NCBI RefSeq assembly: GCF_964204645.1
Contig: NC_134032.1
Coordinates: 10,782,275-10,846,274, forward strand
Length of the DNA: 64,000 nt
Source: Tubulanus polymorphus
Taxonomy: Eukaryota; Nemertea; Palaeonemertea; Tubulaniformes; Tubulanidae
Direction: 5' to 3'
The position numbers and the translations under genes are program-made. This document shows positions 1 to 13,300 of the stretch, one piece after another; position 1 is the stretch's first letter; every line of letters starts with the position of its first letter. A model generated the notes under the pieces. That model did no database searches. It was not told the origin of the DNA and was given only the letters and a program-made list of their open reading frames with translations.

Positions 1-1770
1 CCGCTTGGCAAGAAGTTCGATTTCAGGATTGCCCCAGTGCTTGCACGTTGAGCCTCAGCCAAAGAGTCGGATCGCGACAAAAGGGGTGGCACATCTAGTC
101 TTAGATCGAGGTCGATGAAGCTGCCGAGCTAGATGCAACCTTCTAGATGTTCTCACAGATATTAGACGGATAGGACTAATATTTCCGAAGAATGAAATTG
201 GAATTCGTCGTCGGCTTCGGAAATTGAAACAATTCCTTCTCGAAAGATGTTCATCCTACTTTCCCGAAAACGACATCAAATATCAAATACGAAAAGCCAA
301 CTTACGTTTTTTTATCTATCAATTTCGATATCGACTTTTTTATTCATCCATTTATTACACATTTTTACACGAATTACTTCGAGGTTATTTTCATCCGTTT
401 ACAAAAGTAAATAAAAATATATTCATATACATATATGTATATATACATAAAATATCAATTACTACTAGAACCTGGTATAATATTCCTCTAATTAGTCGTA
501 GTTCGTTAAGTTTAATGAACTAAATATTCTCTTAAAATTTTCACATCTTGAATTGATATCTAATATGACTGTACATAGAATATCCGGATTATATATATAT
601 ATATATAAGTAGTATACACGAACATTTCATAAATACCAAAGTAAAAATGTTAAAACTGTTCAAAGCACTGAATTGTCAGTATCCGGGGCAGTTCCACAAA
701 AACGAAAAATTTAACACTTAAATCGATTCAATTTCTTCACTATCTAGTTAATCTTAACTTTTTGAGTGCGTTTACACTGCAGTACGGCGTATATATCGGT
801 GATGTACTTCACTAATACACCGCATTATGGTGTTTCGATGTAATAAGTAATTCGTTTCGTATCTCCATTAAAAGATGGCAGCACCCGTCAAACTTGGTGA
901 TATATTAGTAACCCAGTATGGCGGTCAGATAGTCAGCACAGAAAGGGTTTTATCGATTTAGCAGTTGAACTTTTTTATGAAACTGGGTGCCGAACAAACT
1001 TGATCATTGTCGGTTCATAATAAACTGTATATCCAACATACAAACATTAAAAAAAACAAATCATAAAATCCTAAAACACAGGTTTTGATATACATTTTTT
1101 GTTGATGAAAAAAAGTCTAATAAAATGAAGTCATCAGTTGCCGGAACTTGACACAAAGAATCCTGCTTAAATCCTGTAGTTAGGGGCCGTCAATGAAGTA
1201 TGTTTATGCAAAATTAGCCTATTTTAAAGCATCAGAATTTTTGCCTTGCCTCCCTGAGGATGCATGGATGCATGCAATTCCAACATATAATGGTCTATTT
1301 GACCCCTAACAGTGGACGGCTAGTAAAATTAAAGGGATACTTCGTATCGAAAAAAAAATGCAGACATTCTGGTTTACATTGCATGCCCCCCTCAGGGGCG
1401 ATCTGATTAACACAACCACTCCCCATCCCCCGCCCCTGACCATAATATGGTCATGGATATGTGCAAATTTCATTTATCCGGGTATTTCATTTTCTTAAAA
1501 CTATTCTATCGTTTCATGGAACCTCGCTAAAACAAATTACCCTTTTTCGTCCCAATATCCGACAAGTACCATGATACCAATTGTAATTGGGCTAATGAAC
1601 TATCACTTAAAAGACCGATTCCCTGAATTCAAAATAAAGTCTTCAATAAGAAATGGTCATTAAAGCTTAACGTGATTAATTTGCAGACAAGAACTTTAGG
1701 AGTCCGGTTTAAAAAGGTTCCACATAGGTATCCTAAAATGCAGTTAAATTCGAATGAATCTTGTAAAGGA
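1..1770. other. 3' flank of the zinc-finger gene, no gene seen
   Basis: AT-rich DNA beyond the last zinc-finger exon. I see no C2H2 exon, no convincing splice-flanked frame and no RNA gene. An inverted copy of a dispersed element at about 770-920 is listed separately. The short frame at 224-523 has no ATG (it opens at TTG) and is low-complexity AT-rich sequence, so it is not called. Confidence 0.5.
770..920 (-). mobile_element. Dispersed repeat, copy 1 of 2 (pair with 19255-19430)
   Basis: Reverse-complementing this stretch gives the same order of blocks as 19255-19430: a TTACTAATAT block, a TTTGACRGGTGCTGCCATCTT block, a GCGGTGTA block and a terminal GTGTARACGCACT block. The two copies are diverged and in opposite orientation, as expected of an old dispersed element. 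The internal GCGGTGTA motifs are partly palindromic. Family unknown. Confidence 0.5.
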
Positions 1771-1830
1771 GTATCGGCCAATAGGAACGAGCGTTACTGG
1801 CGGTATCAGCCAATAGGAGCGAGCGTTACT
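1771..1830 (-). repeat. Two-unit tandem repeat at the stop codon of zinc-finger exon D
   Basis: Two units of about 30-32 bp containing CCAATAGGARCGAGCGTTAC sit end to end, and the second runs into the stop codon of the zinc-finger exon ending at 1829. On the gene strand the repeat starts at the stop and fills the first part of the 3' UTR. The other three last exons have comparable tails. Confidence 0.7.
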
Positions 1831-2082
1831 ACATCGGCTGAATCGAGTATCCGAACGGCAAATCGAAGCCGTGACAGTGCCGCACGTGGCAGCGCAGTTT
1901 GTCTTTGCGCGCGAAACGTTTTTGACAGACCATACATTCGAACGGTTTGACTCCGCTGTGTATCAACAGGTGGCGCTTCAAGTTATACGCGTTCTTAAAA
2001 TATTTACCACATTGCGAACAGTATTGTACGACCGAGCCGGACGAGGTTTGACTGCCGAACATACAGGACTGCGGCTGTGCCC
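1829..2082 (-). CDS. Zinc-finger gene, alternative last exon D
   Basis: A short spacer after the acceptor TTTTGTGCCGTTTCAG leads straight into two C2H2 fingers, CSQCGKYF...H-x3-H and CMVCQKRF...H-x4-H, with linker HSGVKPFE. It ends HGFDLPFGYSIQPM. Helix contacts are about N,Y,N,R and R,D,K,C. The acceptor motif TGCCGTTTCAG is shared with exon C, another sign that the ends are duplicates. This is the most distal alternative end in the window; further ends beyond base 1 cannot be excluded. Confidence 0.8.
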
Positions 2083-5000
2083 CTGAAACGGCACAAAAAT
2101 ATATAATAATTACTAACTGATCAACATTATTAATTAATTACTATTCGGTGCTAATAAACTACGAATCTACTACGCTTCGTTTAGGGTTAAAAAAAAAAAT
2201 ATGGCTGCAAAGCAGTTATAATGGGTTTTTCTGCGTTGCCGGTTCACAACGAGGTAAACAAAGTTTCATTGGAATTGCGGCCATTATCAGTACAACGAAT
2301 AGGGTTTTTTTGTAGGAGCGCCACCTAGGGGTCAAAACACGTATTATACGTGCGGTGCAATACGGGTTACTAAATACAAAGTTTATTCATCTATACACTC
2401 CCCTGGTATAGATAACGATTTTCAAATTCTTTTGATTATAATAGCTACGTAATCGTGAACATCGACCCAGTACGGGGAGTTGGAAAAAAAATTGAATCGC
2501 AAGTGAAATCTGCGACTCGTGGAAATTGGACGAAAACATTTTGCAAATGAGCAGGCCCGATCTCTCAACGAGTTCATAATAGCTAAACGATCAAATATTT
2601 TTTGCTCCCATTGCTGAATACGGAATCATCATACAACGCCGCCGTACGAATATTGATTAGACTTTAGCTTATCTAATGAAATGCCCATTAGGAATGTTTC
2701 GGATATAAAAATACTGGACTCAGTCGCACGGTCATGACTTAATGCGCACAAGTTGTCGTCTTCAAATCACAAGACTTAAATCGTAAGTAGTTAGATCGGT
2801 TATGGATGTAACTTCTTAAATTCAAGCCATGACGGTGTAACTTCGCTAGCTCAATTCACGCATCTTAATTACGATGATCACTTTTGGATTTCTAACGGAT
2901 AAAAAAATGGCCAGCCAGCAGTCCCGAAAAAAGCGGGTTTAGCAGTCAAAGGATTAATCAATATCAATTATACAAAAAATACCGAATAAAAAAATGCGCT
3001 CGGCAATAAAACTTAACAACATAGAGTTCTTCGGCTAAAATTCTATCACTCGTAACATTCAATTGAATTTTTGATTTATTCAATAATGGAAAGGGCCAGC
3101 CAGCAGTCCGAGAATTTGCAAGTTTAGCAGTCAAAGGATTAATTGATATGTTATCGATAACACAAAATTTATACCAAATAAAAAAACGCTCGGCAAAAAT
3201 GTACAAAACACGAGATCTCCTAAAATTCAAGAACTTTTTCAGAAATTGTGGATTTATCATATCAGTCAATAAAACATGAGGCCCAACCGGCAGTCCTGAG
3301 AAATGGTGGAATTCGAGACGATGGGTTTATCGATTGGAATTCGCGAGCGGAATTATTCAGGGTTAGCCGGTACGGGATAGCCCTGCGGCAGCTCGAATCC
3401 GTGCCGCGTGCGTATGTGCACGCGCAGGTGATCCTTGCGTTGGAATCGCTTCTTGCACACCATGCACTCGAACGGTTTGACGCCGGTGTGAATCAGCGAG
3501 TGCCGCGTGACGAGCTGTTTCGACGAGAATCCTTTACCGCACGTCGTGCACGCGTACGACGTCTGAATCGCGAACACCGCGCCCGAGTTCGCGCCGCCAA
3601 CCTTCGTACGCGCGTTACCCTTACTCGCCGGCGACCGCGTCCCGCCGCGTCCTCGACCCTTCGCGGCGACCGGCGTTGACCGATTCCGTCGCGTCGGCGT
3701 CGACGTCAAGTTGTAGTCGTCGTAATCCGGTTGCCGGTAGTCGGTCGACTGGTCGATGTTCTCGTACGCGAAGTAGTCGGCGTTACCGGGAAACACGGGT
3801 TGTTGTTGCTGTTGCAGATGACCGCCGTAAATATCGTCGTCGAAGTCCGGCGGCATCTGCTCCTGCAGTTGTTGCTGCTGTTCGATTTTCAGGCCGTCAG
3901 GTAAACCTGAAACGGCAGAAAATAGAACAGGTTACAACAACAACTTACACGTCACCCGAGGACTTGGAAACGTCCGAGCAACCCTTTTCGCTCGTTTACG
4001 CGACTTCGGGCGTCTGGTTTTATTACCGCGGGAGGTTTAGAAAATCACGTCGCGAATCATAAAATCTTATCGAATTTCGAAATACACCGCGATCACGTAA
4101 CAATCAGGTACCGGCGACACAGCGCCATCTGGCAACCAGCCTACTGGATGGATGACGCGCGACTTAATAACAGCAGGTCTTACGCGCCGAATAAACGGTG
4201 GCCGTCGTGATCTCACGAGAGTCCGCGCGATAAAAATGCCCTCTTTTCTCTGCTGCTTTTATTCCACGAAAATATCTTCAATTTTTCCGTCCTCGCAACA
4301 TTTGCTTGAAAGCTCAATACAGCATTGATAAATCCAACAAGACAACCACCTAAACATCCATCCATGCTTACGGTGTGGATCTTCACCAAACAAGGTCGTA
4401 CGTGAACCGCCCCCAATGATTAAGGTGCGCAGGGATAACATCCTAATGGAGTCCAGTACGGGTTAAAACCCTCTTAGTAGGTTGCATGGGACTATCCCGG
4501 CTCACTTTGAACACAGTAAGGGGTTCCCCACGTAGTAGACACGACAGGACTAACCCCGCTCACTCGGTTGACTGTACAGGACTAGCCCTGCTTATTGAAT
4601 AGACTGTACGAGATAAACCCCGCTCACGGACAGTACAGGGTTCCCCTCGTAGTAGGCTGTACGGGACTAGCCCCGCTCACCGAGAAGACAGTAAGGGGTT
4701 CCCCTTGTAGTAGACTGTACGGGGATACCCCGCTCACTGAGTAGACTGTACGGGGATACCCCGCTCACTGAGTAGACTGTACGGGGATACCCCGCTCACT
4801 CAGTAGACTGTACGGGGATACCCCGCTCACTGAGTAGACTGTACGGGGATACCCCGCTCACTCAGTAGACTGTACGGGGATACCCCGCTCACTCAGTAGA
4901 CTGTACGGGGATACCCCGCTCACTCAGTAGACTGTACGGGGTAACCCTGCGGCAACTCGAACCCGTGACACGAGCGTATGTGAACGCGCAGGACGTCTTT

Positions 5001-8000
5001 GCGATTGAAACGTTTTTTGCACACCATACACTCGAACGGTTTCAGCCCGGTGTGTATGAACATGTGACGCGTGACGAGTTGACGCGACGAGAATCCCTTC
5101 CCGCAGGTGGCGCAGTTGTACACGACGGCCGTCGAGTATCCGCCGGTCGCCGCCGCCGCTGAACTCGAGGAGGTCGGAAGCTTCGTCGGTGTTTTGTTGG
5201 TTTTCGTGCCTCTTCGGTTATTTTGGCGACTGCCGACGCCTGAAAAGGCACAAAAACCGACATATTAATCCGACGGAGCAAATTACAAAAAGCCGCGCAG
5301 ATTGTTCGTTTTTCGAGGGGGGAGGGTTAATGAATAATAATAATAATAGTGTCGATATAGCGCAGGTATCCTAACCAGTCCAGTTCAAACCCGTTAATTT
5401 GATATCATTACCCCTCGCCTATAACTCTATTTTCTGTATCAGTCATCTCTCGCTGGGGAGAAGTTACATCATCCCAGCAACTACCGGGCGCATCTATCTA
5501 AGGAGTCATCTATCAGGCCAGGTACCCATTTACTCCTGGGCGGATAGAGGCAATGAGGATGTCTTGCCCACTACGGTAATATACGGGTTCGAACCCACGA
5601 CCAGGCTTCCCAAGGAGTCAAACACTCTAACCACTCAGCCACACCACTTTGAGGGTAAGTAGATTGTCACCGATTCATACACCATGGTGCAGTCCATATA
5701 TTTCTATGATTTTTTCTTTGTGGGAGGCGGTCACAAACCTACAAGTCCGAGCACAGGAATATTCTAATCCGACAGAAATATAGCGATATAAGGAGACGGA
5801 GCCATTTCTTACTTTTTGTTGGCGGGAATATCACGAGGTCTCCTAACGTCGTGGATACAATCATTAGAAATGCCGGGGATGTATTTGGCAGCTATGAAAT
5901 GTTATCGACGTTTGGGGAGGGGATATTCCTCGTCGTAACAACTCTAACAAAGACCATAGACAAACCGTCTTCAAGGGGCGGATTCAGGGGGACAGGTGAG
6001 ACTTGTACGAGTCCATCTTTTTTCGAGTACCCTTTCTCGTCGTGTCAACAAAGATAATTGGCGCATTTCAGTACGGCAGTGCGCCTTATATTTCCCTCGT
6101 GTGACAAGTCCTTGAAAATTTGCACCTGGATCCGTGCGCACTCTTGAAATTGCAAAAACAAACAAACGATAAAATCGTGAAAAATTATATTATATAAATT
6201 TATCTTTGATTATCGTCGAATCAGCTAAACGTACATACATCGTACTATAACGATATATCCATACATAGAATATTTGATTATTTTTTTCCCTCGATTTTAA
6301 GTTAATGTCGATTACAACGATTTCTGAACTGGAAGAATTTGCCTACTTTTTGCCCACGCGGCAAACACAGCCTGCCGGCATATACAACAACAAAAAACCA
6401 CTCGCCCAATTTTCATCAAAATTTTCTTTAAAAACTCATGCACAATCACATTAAAACAACATATTTACGCTAAATCATCTCGTTTAAGTATCTTGACTGC
6501 ACGCGATTCTAAATTACACATTTGACCAGAGGTCCCTCCCAGATATCAAAATCAGGTAAAAGGTGCGATCACACGTAGACGATTTCGCCCAGGTCAAACT
6601 GGTCCGGACTAGGCCGAATTAAATTTGGCCCGTGCTCAAGTAGAGAGCGCATTCACGTAAATGTAAATTAATACTTTGTCGCAGTTACTTCCAGAACTGG
6701 TTACCATTCAGATGGAGTAATTCAAAAGATACCTAAGTTCGGCACGGACATCTACAATACCAGCCAATTTGACCAGGGTAAGAAATGCTTACGTGCCATC
6801 GCAACCAAAGTCTTAACCGTTTTAAAATAAATGCAAGTTCATTTTTTACTGACTAAAATATTACCAAATAATATCTCGACCGCGTAACTATAGCTCATGA
6901 TCACAGAAAGCCTATCGATTCTTATGGAATTAAAACGAACAACGAACTGATCGGTCAAACCGCGACGAATTTTAACATCTAGCATCAACGGTTACCTCGA
7001 AAATTTAATATCTGATTAAAACAATTCAACTAAAACTACAGATTAACTGGAATAACTTTCTAGAACTGATCCGCCAAAACCACGGCGAATTTTAACATCT
7101 AGCGTTAACAGTTACCTCGAAATATTCAATATCTGATTAAAACAATTTAACTAAAACTAACGATTAACTGGAATAACTTTCTACAAAAAAATTGCGTCTC
7201 ACGAAACATTTTCTCTTTTTGAGAAAAGAAAAACACGTATTTAAAAACTAGCAAACGTAATAATAACATAAAACATCAAGCCTTGCAATCGAGCAAATTT
7301 TTATGATAAAATCAAATTTTGATTCAGTTAAGTTCACGCCGACACATTTAGCGTAGCCCGCTAAAATTGAACAGGAAAATCAACCACGCCATAACACACA
7401 CACAACCACGCATACTACACTGTCCATGAAATGCGCTGGTAATTTCAAAAATTTTCATAAAAAACAAATCACCGCGAGACATTTTCCCCATGATTTTTCG
7501 GTCTGACGGGTATAAAAAAATAATCACATTCTGGTCGTAAATCATGTAAAGCTCTTCGTAAAAAACATCAATGCACAGCGTACGAGAGCGGAGCAAAACT
7601 AGGGAATCCCCCATGTATCAGGGAATTCCCTCAAAAATGGGGTTCCCGACTTACACCCGGGAAATCCCTACACTTAGGGGTTAAAGAATACCCCCTCCAC
7701 AGAACCAGAGAATAACCTTTCCATCGGGTATTCCCTAAAAAGGAATTCCCAGCCAATACCAGGGTATCCCCGCGACGAGGCACCAAACAGCGATCAGTCA
7801 GTGAACCAGAACGTATATCAGGGAATTCCCTTGAAAACAGGGATTCCCCAGCCAACACAAGGGAATCCCCTGCATTGAGGCATCAAACACTGATCGGTGC
7901 TACGTGATAACGTAAAAAAAAACACACAATGAATCGTTCAGACATGATACTCAGCAAAGCCGATGAGAGAATCTCTCCATACACCTGGAAAGAGCCTCCT

Positions 8001-9105
8001 ATCAAGGGGAATCCATCGTATCAGGGGGGGGGGGGGTGATCTGGGAGTTCCATTAGACTTGCAGCATATCCTTATGCATACGATTCATGTGCACCTCGAG
8101 ACCGGACGTGTTGCGGAAGCACTTCGTGCAGAAACGGCAGCTGAACGGCGCGATGCCAGGATGCGTACGCAGGTGCCGCGTCAAACTCGACTGCACCATG
8201 AACGCCTTGTCGCAGAACTGACACGCGTAACGCAGACGCGGATCGCGCGCAGGCGACGACGACGCCTTCACGCCGTACACGAGCTGCTGCTGCTGCTGCG
8301 CGACGGCCCCGTCCGCGTAGACGTCGTACTTAACGTCGATATCCGGGAGTTCCTCTTTATAATCCTCGTCGTCTTCATCATCATCGACGGCTATAGGCAC
8401 GGGATCACCGTCATCATCATCGCCGTCGATTACATCCCCGTAATCGTACGCGTAATCGACCTTCTGATTACCGCCCGAGGTCGTGCGACCGCGTGTGTTG
8501 TAAATGCGACTCGATGCCGACCCTTCGACCTTAACACCGAGCGAACCTTCGACCTTCACCCCCGACGACGATCCTTCGACCTTCACCCCTGACGACGGAG
8601 GCCGATATTTCTGCGGAGTCGTCGCGACGTTATTGTTGTGATAACTCGAACGGTTTATGACGGGCGGTTTTACCGGAGTACGCGCCGCCCGGCCCGGCGT
8701 GAGACGATGCGGGGAACGGGCGATACCGCCGGGCGTACGAGGAGACCGCGCCATTGCCTTCGACGGCGATGGATCGGGCGTCCGAAAAATCTTCGCGTCC
8801 GCCGGCGTTTTGCGATCGTCGTCGACCGCCCAATCGTCCGTCGACGGTTTCGCCGGTGACGACTGCACGTTTTTGATCTCGTGTCCGGTGATGCCGTAGT
8901 TGATGAACAAGCGGTCGCCGAAGTTCGGCGGCGTGCTCTCGTCCTCGACGATCTCGATGTCGTTATCGACGTCCGCCACCGGTGGCGCCGGCGGTTTAGC
9001 GTCTTCCGTCGCAGATCCCTCATTCCATCCGGCATCATCTGCAAAATACGGATGGAAGAGGAGACTTAGAACAGAAGTTGCTGATGATGTTGTTGATGGC
9101 GGAGG

Positions 9106-9136
<31 letters not shown>

Positions 9137-10283
9137 TATAAATTAAAATCATTCCTTTAGATCATCTTTTGTTAGTAGCAACGGTAGCAAATATACATCG
9201 TTAATAGAAGCACCGTTAAAAAACTAGAAATAGACGGAAAATCTTGAAGTGCGAGACCTGATTTTCCATACTTTTTCCATAGCCATAGAGGAAAACAAGC
9301 AACAAAATTTCCATTGCCTTTTAAGGGCGTGCAAAAAAAATCGATTCCCATTTTTGAAAACCTTAGAAGACCCGTCCGACCCCTGTAAACCAATGAACAA
9401 CAAATCTCTCAGATAAGTCAGGGAAAAGAGGAGGATGAACAAGGGCAGATCCGAGAACGAATTTAATCATAGTACCAACAGTAAAAAGGCTGGTACTATT
9501 CAATCGAAAACGAGATATCCTCCGAGAAACACGAACAACTGCGATTATACCCGAACTCGGTGTAGGGTGATTCGTTAATGCAAAATCTAATGCGTCCGGC
9601 GCTACTATAGAAATAATCCTATAGATACTTAATGCAGGTAGGTCGAATACTATAGAAAAAATCCTATAATTAATACAGGTAGGTCGAACCAAGATGAAAA
9701 CCTGCAAAAGACATCATAAACGGGGATGAGAAGATTTTCAACCTGAAATCGTTCACCTTACGCCTCTTTAGTCTATCCGTTTTAACAATGACCCATCCGT
9801 CAAATTCTGTCTTTTAATTGACTACAATCTCTCAAACTCCACCAACTTTATGCACCAGTCGATATCTATGCTTATATACGCGCGTTCAAATTATCGAGAG
9901 TTCATTCCAGTTAATCGTATATGCAAATTCCGCACTGAGTTTCGTTAGAATTGAGGAAGATTTTAAAAAGTCGAGTAAATCTCGCGATTTCAACCGATAA
10001 CGCGTCGCTTTGTCGCGAAGAAGCCGTCGTCTGCCGCTGTCACACGGGATTAATACGCAACGCGCACATCCGTGATCGCTCCTTGATCAGTATTGTATGG
10101 TAGCGAACGATTCTCATCGTCGCTCCGACCTAGTGGCCGTGTGCGCACGCGGATCCAACTCGTGGTCGTCATGGCAACGATATGTCAGTCGCCTCTCTCT
10201 CTCTTTGTCTCAAGGGAGGCGTTCTTTGATTTTCCACCAGAACAGGTTAAATATCGCATGGACATATCGTATCTGATTAAAAG

Positions 10284-10315
<32 letters not shown>

Positions 10316-13300
10316 GGGGGTTCAACAAACATCGACCCACAATAAGACTAGAGTGCGAAATCGCGAATAACGTCTTTCGAAAAAATAGATACCTTTTTCT
10401 TGTTTCTGCTGAGCTTAAAAAGTTGACCCTGCCGGCCGCCTATATACCCCTGTATACATTACTTTCTTAAAAATTATGATCGAGCTTATCATAAAAGACG
10501 CGCAAGTCGTTATAGAAATGAACTGGTGACAAACTTCATTGCGGTTTACGTAAGTGACCCAGTCCATTAGGAGAAACTTTAAGGTATCATTTTTTTAGCC
10601 AGAAAAACGATTTTCAAGCCTTGAAAAATCGTTTATAGCGACTAAGTGATAATCCAGTTGTGTCCATCTGAAAAAATTTCACACGGGAAAAAAATATCAC
10701 GAAACTTCCACCACCATTTTGAAAACCAGCGAAACGCGACTCTTTCACTGTTTTCCGGACGACTTTCCCAGTAAGAGAAATGGTTCATATATTTTTACAA
10801 GTACTACTACACCAGCCAGATTTTTCTATCATTTCAGGTTGCCAAATAACCTGAAATATCTAAATAAATGCAGTGCAGGAACCCATTTCGGAAAAACTGA
10901 AATGGCCAAGGACTTCGGGTTGAAAATTTTTTAACCCGTTAAATATGTTGCGTTTTCGAACGCATTTCGGAACCAGGTCCACCGATATCATGACACTATA
11001 TGCCACGTACCAGTATCGAAGCTAGACATATTTCACTTAAATGACGGAACCTTGTGTTATAAATAAATAAGACCATCATCCCATATAAGATGAAATAAAT
11101 CTACTTTTTAACTGGACACGACAAACAATATCGGTTCATCGTTCCTCCGTATATATACCCTGCATATATAGATCGACACGTGCACGCTGGTCTCGGACGG
11201 TTCGACCGTACAAACTCGTCGAAATATATCTTACCGTTAATTCCCGACATTTCTCATTAAAAACACGCAACATATGTCTGTGAACCAAATGCCCAATGAG
11301 AATGAGAGTGAGAGGAAACAAGGAATGGCTTTCATAAACGAGAAATGAGGCATGGCTTATTCAGTTGTTCAGGGATAAGGGATGCGTTAAGGATATCTTA
11401 TCAACCATTTATAAGTTATAAGTCATGCGACTAAGGCAGTCTCAACCTCTACCACAGACTCAAATCTATGAATCATATTCAGATTAAGGATAAACAATTA
11501 TCACTAGACGAAATTATCTACCCTCGATGATTCACAACCCGTAGAGGGGCTGCGGCCCACCTCGACAGGGATTCGAACCTGATGGCATATCTACACTCAG
11601 CCACGGCGTGAAACCCTGCCGCACTCGACCGAGTGCGCAGGTACATAAGCAGATAATGTCATAATTGGCCAAACAGAAATCCCATAATTATTTAAGCCCA
11701 GGTTTTCTGATAGTTAACCCGTCAAATTTGCTTTCAGCGATAATACAACGAGCAATCTGATCGGTGCGACAGGGTGAAAAGAGAACGCAATAACTCGAAA
11801 TGGAGTGCCACACAACGCCACCAAGCAAACTACAATTACGCACAACAACCGATTTGCAAATAGCGATTATTATCATCCATCAGAATCGAATTAAGTTTGT
11901 TGATATTTGAAGATTTGTCTTTAACAACTGAACTTTTGACCTCCCTCAATGGTGCTTACATAGGCCCGCATCTGAGTGTGGCCACTTTCCGGCCATTTAC
12001 AAATCAAAAGTTTTCAATGTGATCAAACTAAATTCCCTGAGCTAACCAGTTAAGGAATACACGCGGTCAATAGCTCTCATCCAAACTCCCTCAGTTTTCC
12101 AAGGTTTTTGAGGTCTGCGGCCACCCAGTTATTAATAAGGGCAGGCTTAAATCACTCAGCCACTACCCCTATGAGGAAGGTCAGGACCGTTGTGTTAAAT
12201 CTTGAAATATCGACTTGAATATACTTTCGTGAGTGTTGTTGTCTGATCTAGGCGCATATTATTTCTCAACGGATTTTTTCGAAATTCTGGCATTTTGTAG
12301 GATAATAATCACATCTAAGCAATTCGAAGTGAGTCGTACCAATCGTGCCGATTTGAGGTTCAACAACCGATTAACTCGGCCTTAATCAAATTCACTTAGT
12401 ACTGGTTATGCTCCATGTAGCCTGGCTTCTCACTGGAAAGAACAGAGCTACAAAATACTCAGGAGCAATTTTCAGAGCACTATACGCAAAATCAGAAATC
12501 AAATAGAGACGTGTTTTTAATCTTTTCAATTATCGTCGGTTTTCATGTCTCATATTCTCAAATCCCAGTCATTGTGCTTTTACATTCAACAACAGGGCCG
12601 GTTGCATAGTAACGGCTTAGACTTAAGACCAGTCTTAAGGCCAGTCTACCAACTTGGTTCTATAGCCAATCTAACACCTTAAGACCAGTCTTAGAATTTA
12701 AGACCACTTTGGACTTAAGTCACGACTGTGCAACTGGGCCCAGGACTCATTGCCACAGTCATGAGTTCACTATCGCGTTGAAATTATAAGCTATCACAAA
12801 AGGTTCAACTCCGACTTAAAATTTATTCAATTTCTTCATAAATCTAGTGTATCTTAAACGGATTTAGGAATTAGCTATTTTAGTGAAAATGGTCTCCCCG
12901 AGTCAGATCTTATCTCGGATCCGTGGAACTAGATCGAGAGGAATATATTTTCAACATCTCTGGTTATAAATTTTGAACCTCCCGCGCGATTAATACGACT
13001 CGTCCTCAGCAAAACGACGACGAAGAATCGAACGAAGGAAAATAAATCCGAGAAACTTACCGGTCGAATGCGAACTAGGACCGGGCATCGGTTGACCCGG
13101 CGCGCCATGGTGGTGATGATGATGCCCCATCAACTGATTCTCGTAGCCGGCCATCATGCCCGGTTCGACTTTGATAATCTCGATCGGATCGTCGATATCC
13201 TCTTCGCCGTCGTCGGCGTAGTTATCCGCCGCCGTCGCCGACGAGTCGTGGTGATACTCCGGTTTCGGTTCGAATATCTCCGTGTTTTGTAACGGCGCCG

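Larger units (their letters stand above)
5240..7579. other. Intronic stretch between last exons B and A
   Basis: Mostly non-coding. It holds a tRNA-derived SINE (5395-5650), half of a foldback element (6565-6662) and a two-unit direct repeat of about 121 bp (6948-7188). No further zinc-finger exon is visible on the minus strand. The frame at 5971-6165 lacks splice or family support. Confidence 0.5.
9137..13060. other. Intron between linker exon and last exon A
   Basis: Nearly 4 kb of non-coding DNA. Seen in it: a two-unit repeat at about 9590-9690 with AGGTAGGTCGAA, a CpG-rich patch at about 9990-10200, an (AGC)n run at 10285-10314, a SINE at 11540-11790 and a foldback element at 12595-12741. 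No zinc-finger exon is visible. The plus-strand Ser-run frame at 10093-10470 is only the AGC repeat. Confidence 0.6.

Noticed and set aside
4213-4441. Reverse frames with Cys/Trp-rich sequence resembling a retroelement piece
   Set aside because: No reverse transcriptase or other motif could be identified, so there is not enough to call it.
4714-4942. Regular 31-bp repeats resembling a CRISPR array
   Set aside because: Units are contiguous with no variable spacers, the genome is eukaryotic, and the repeats derive from a coding exon.
5561-5650. tRNA-Ser/Leu-like gene on the minus strand
   Set aside because: Box A and box B are present, but there is no matching acceptor stem and the sequence continues into a SINE body.
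8053-9038. Exon A as an independent intronless zinc-finger gene
   Set aside because: The frame is open from a clear acceptor at 9038 with the same phase as the other last exons, and no start context or promoter is visible.
10093-10470. Plus-strand frame with a long Ser run
   Set aside because: The run is an AGC microsatellite inside an intron of the zinc-finger gene. No splice or family support.
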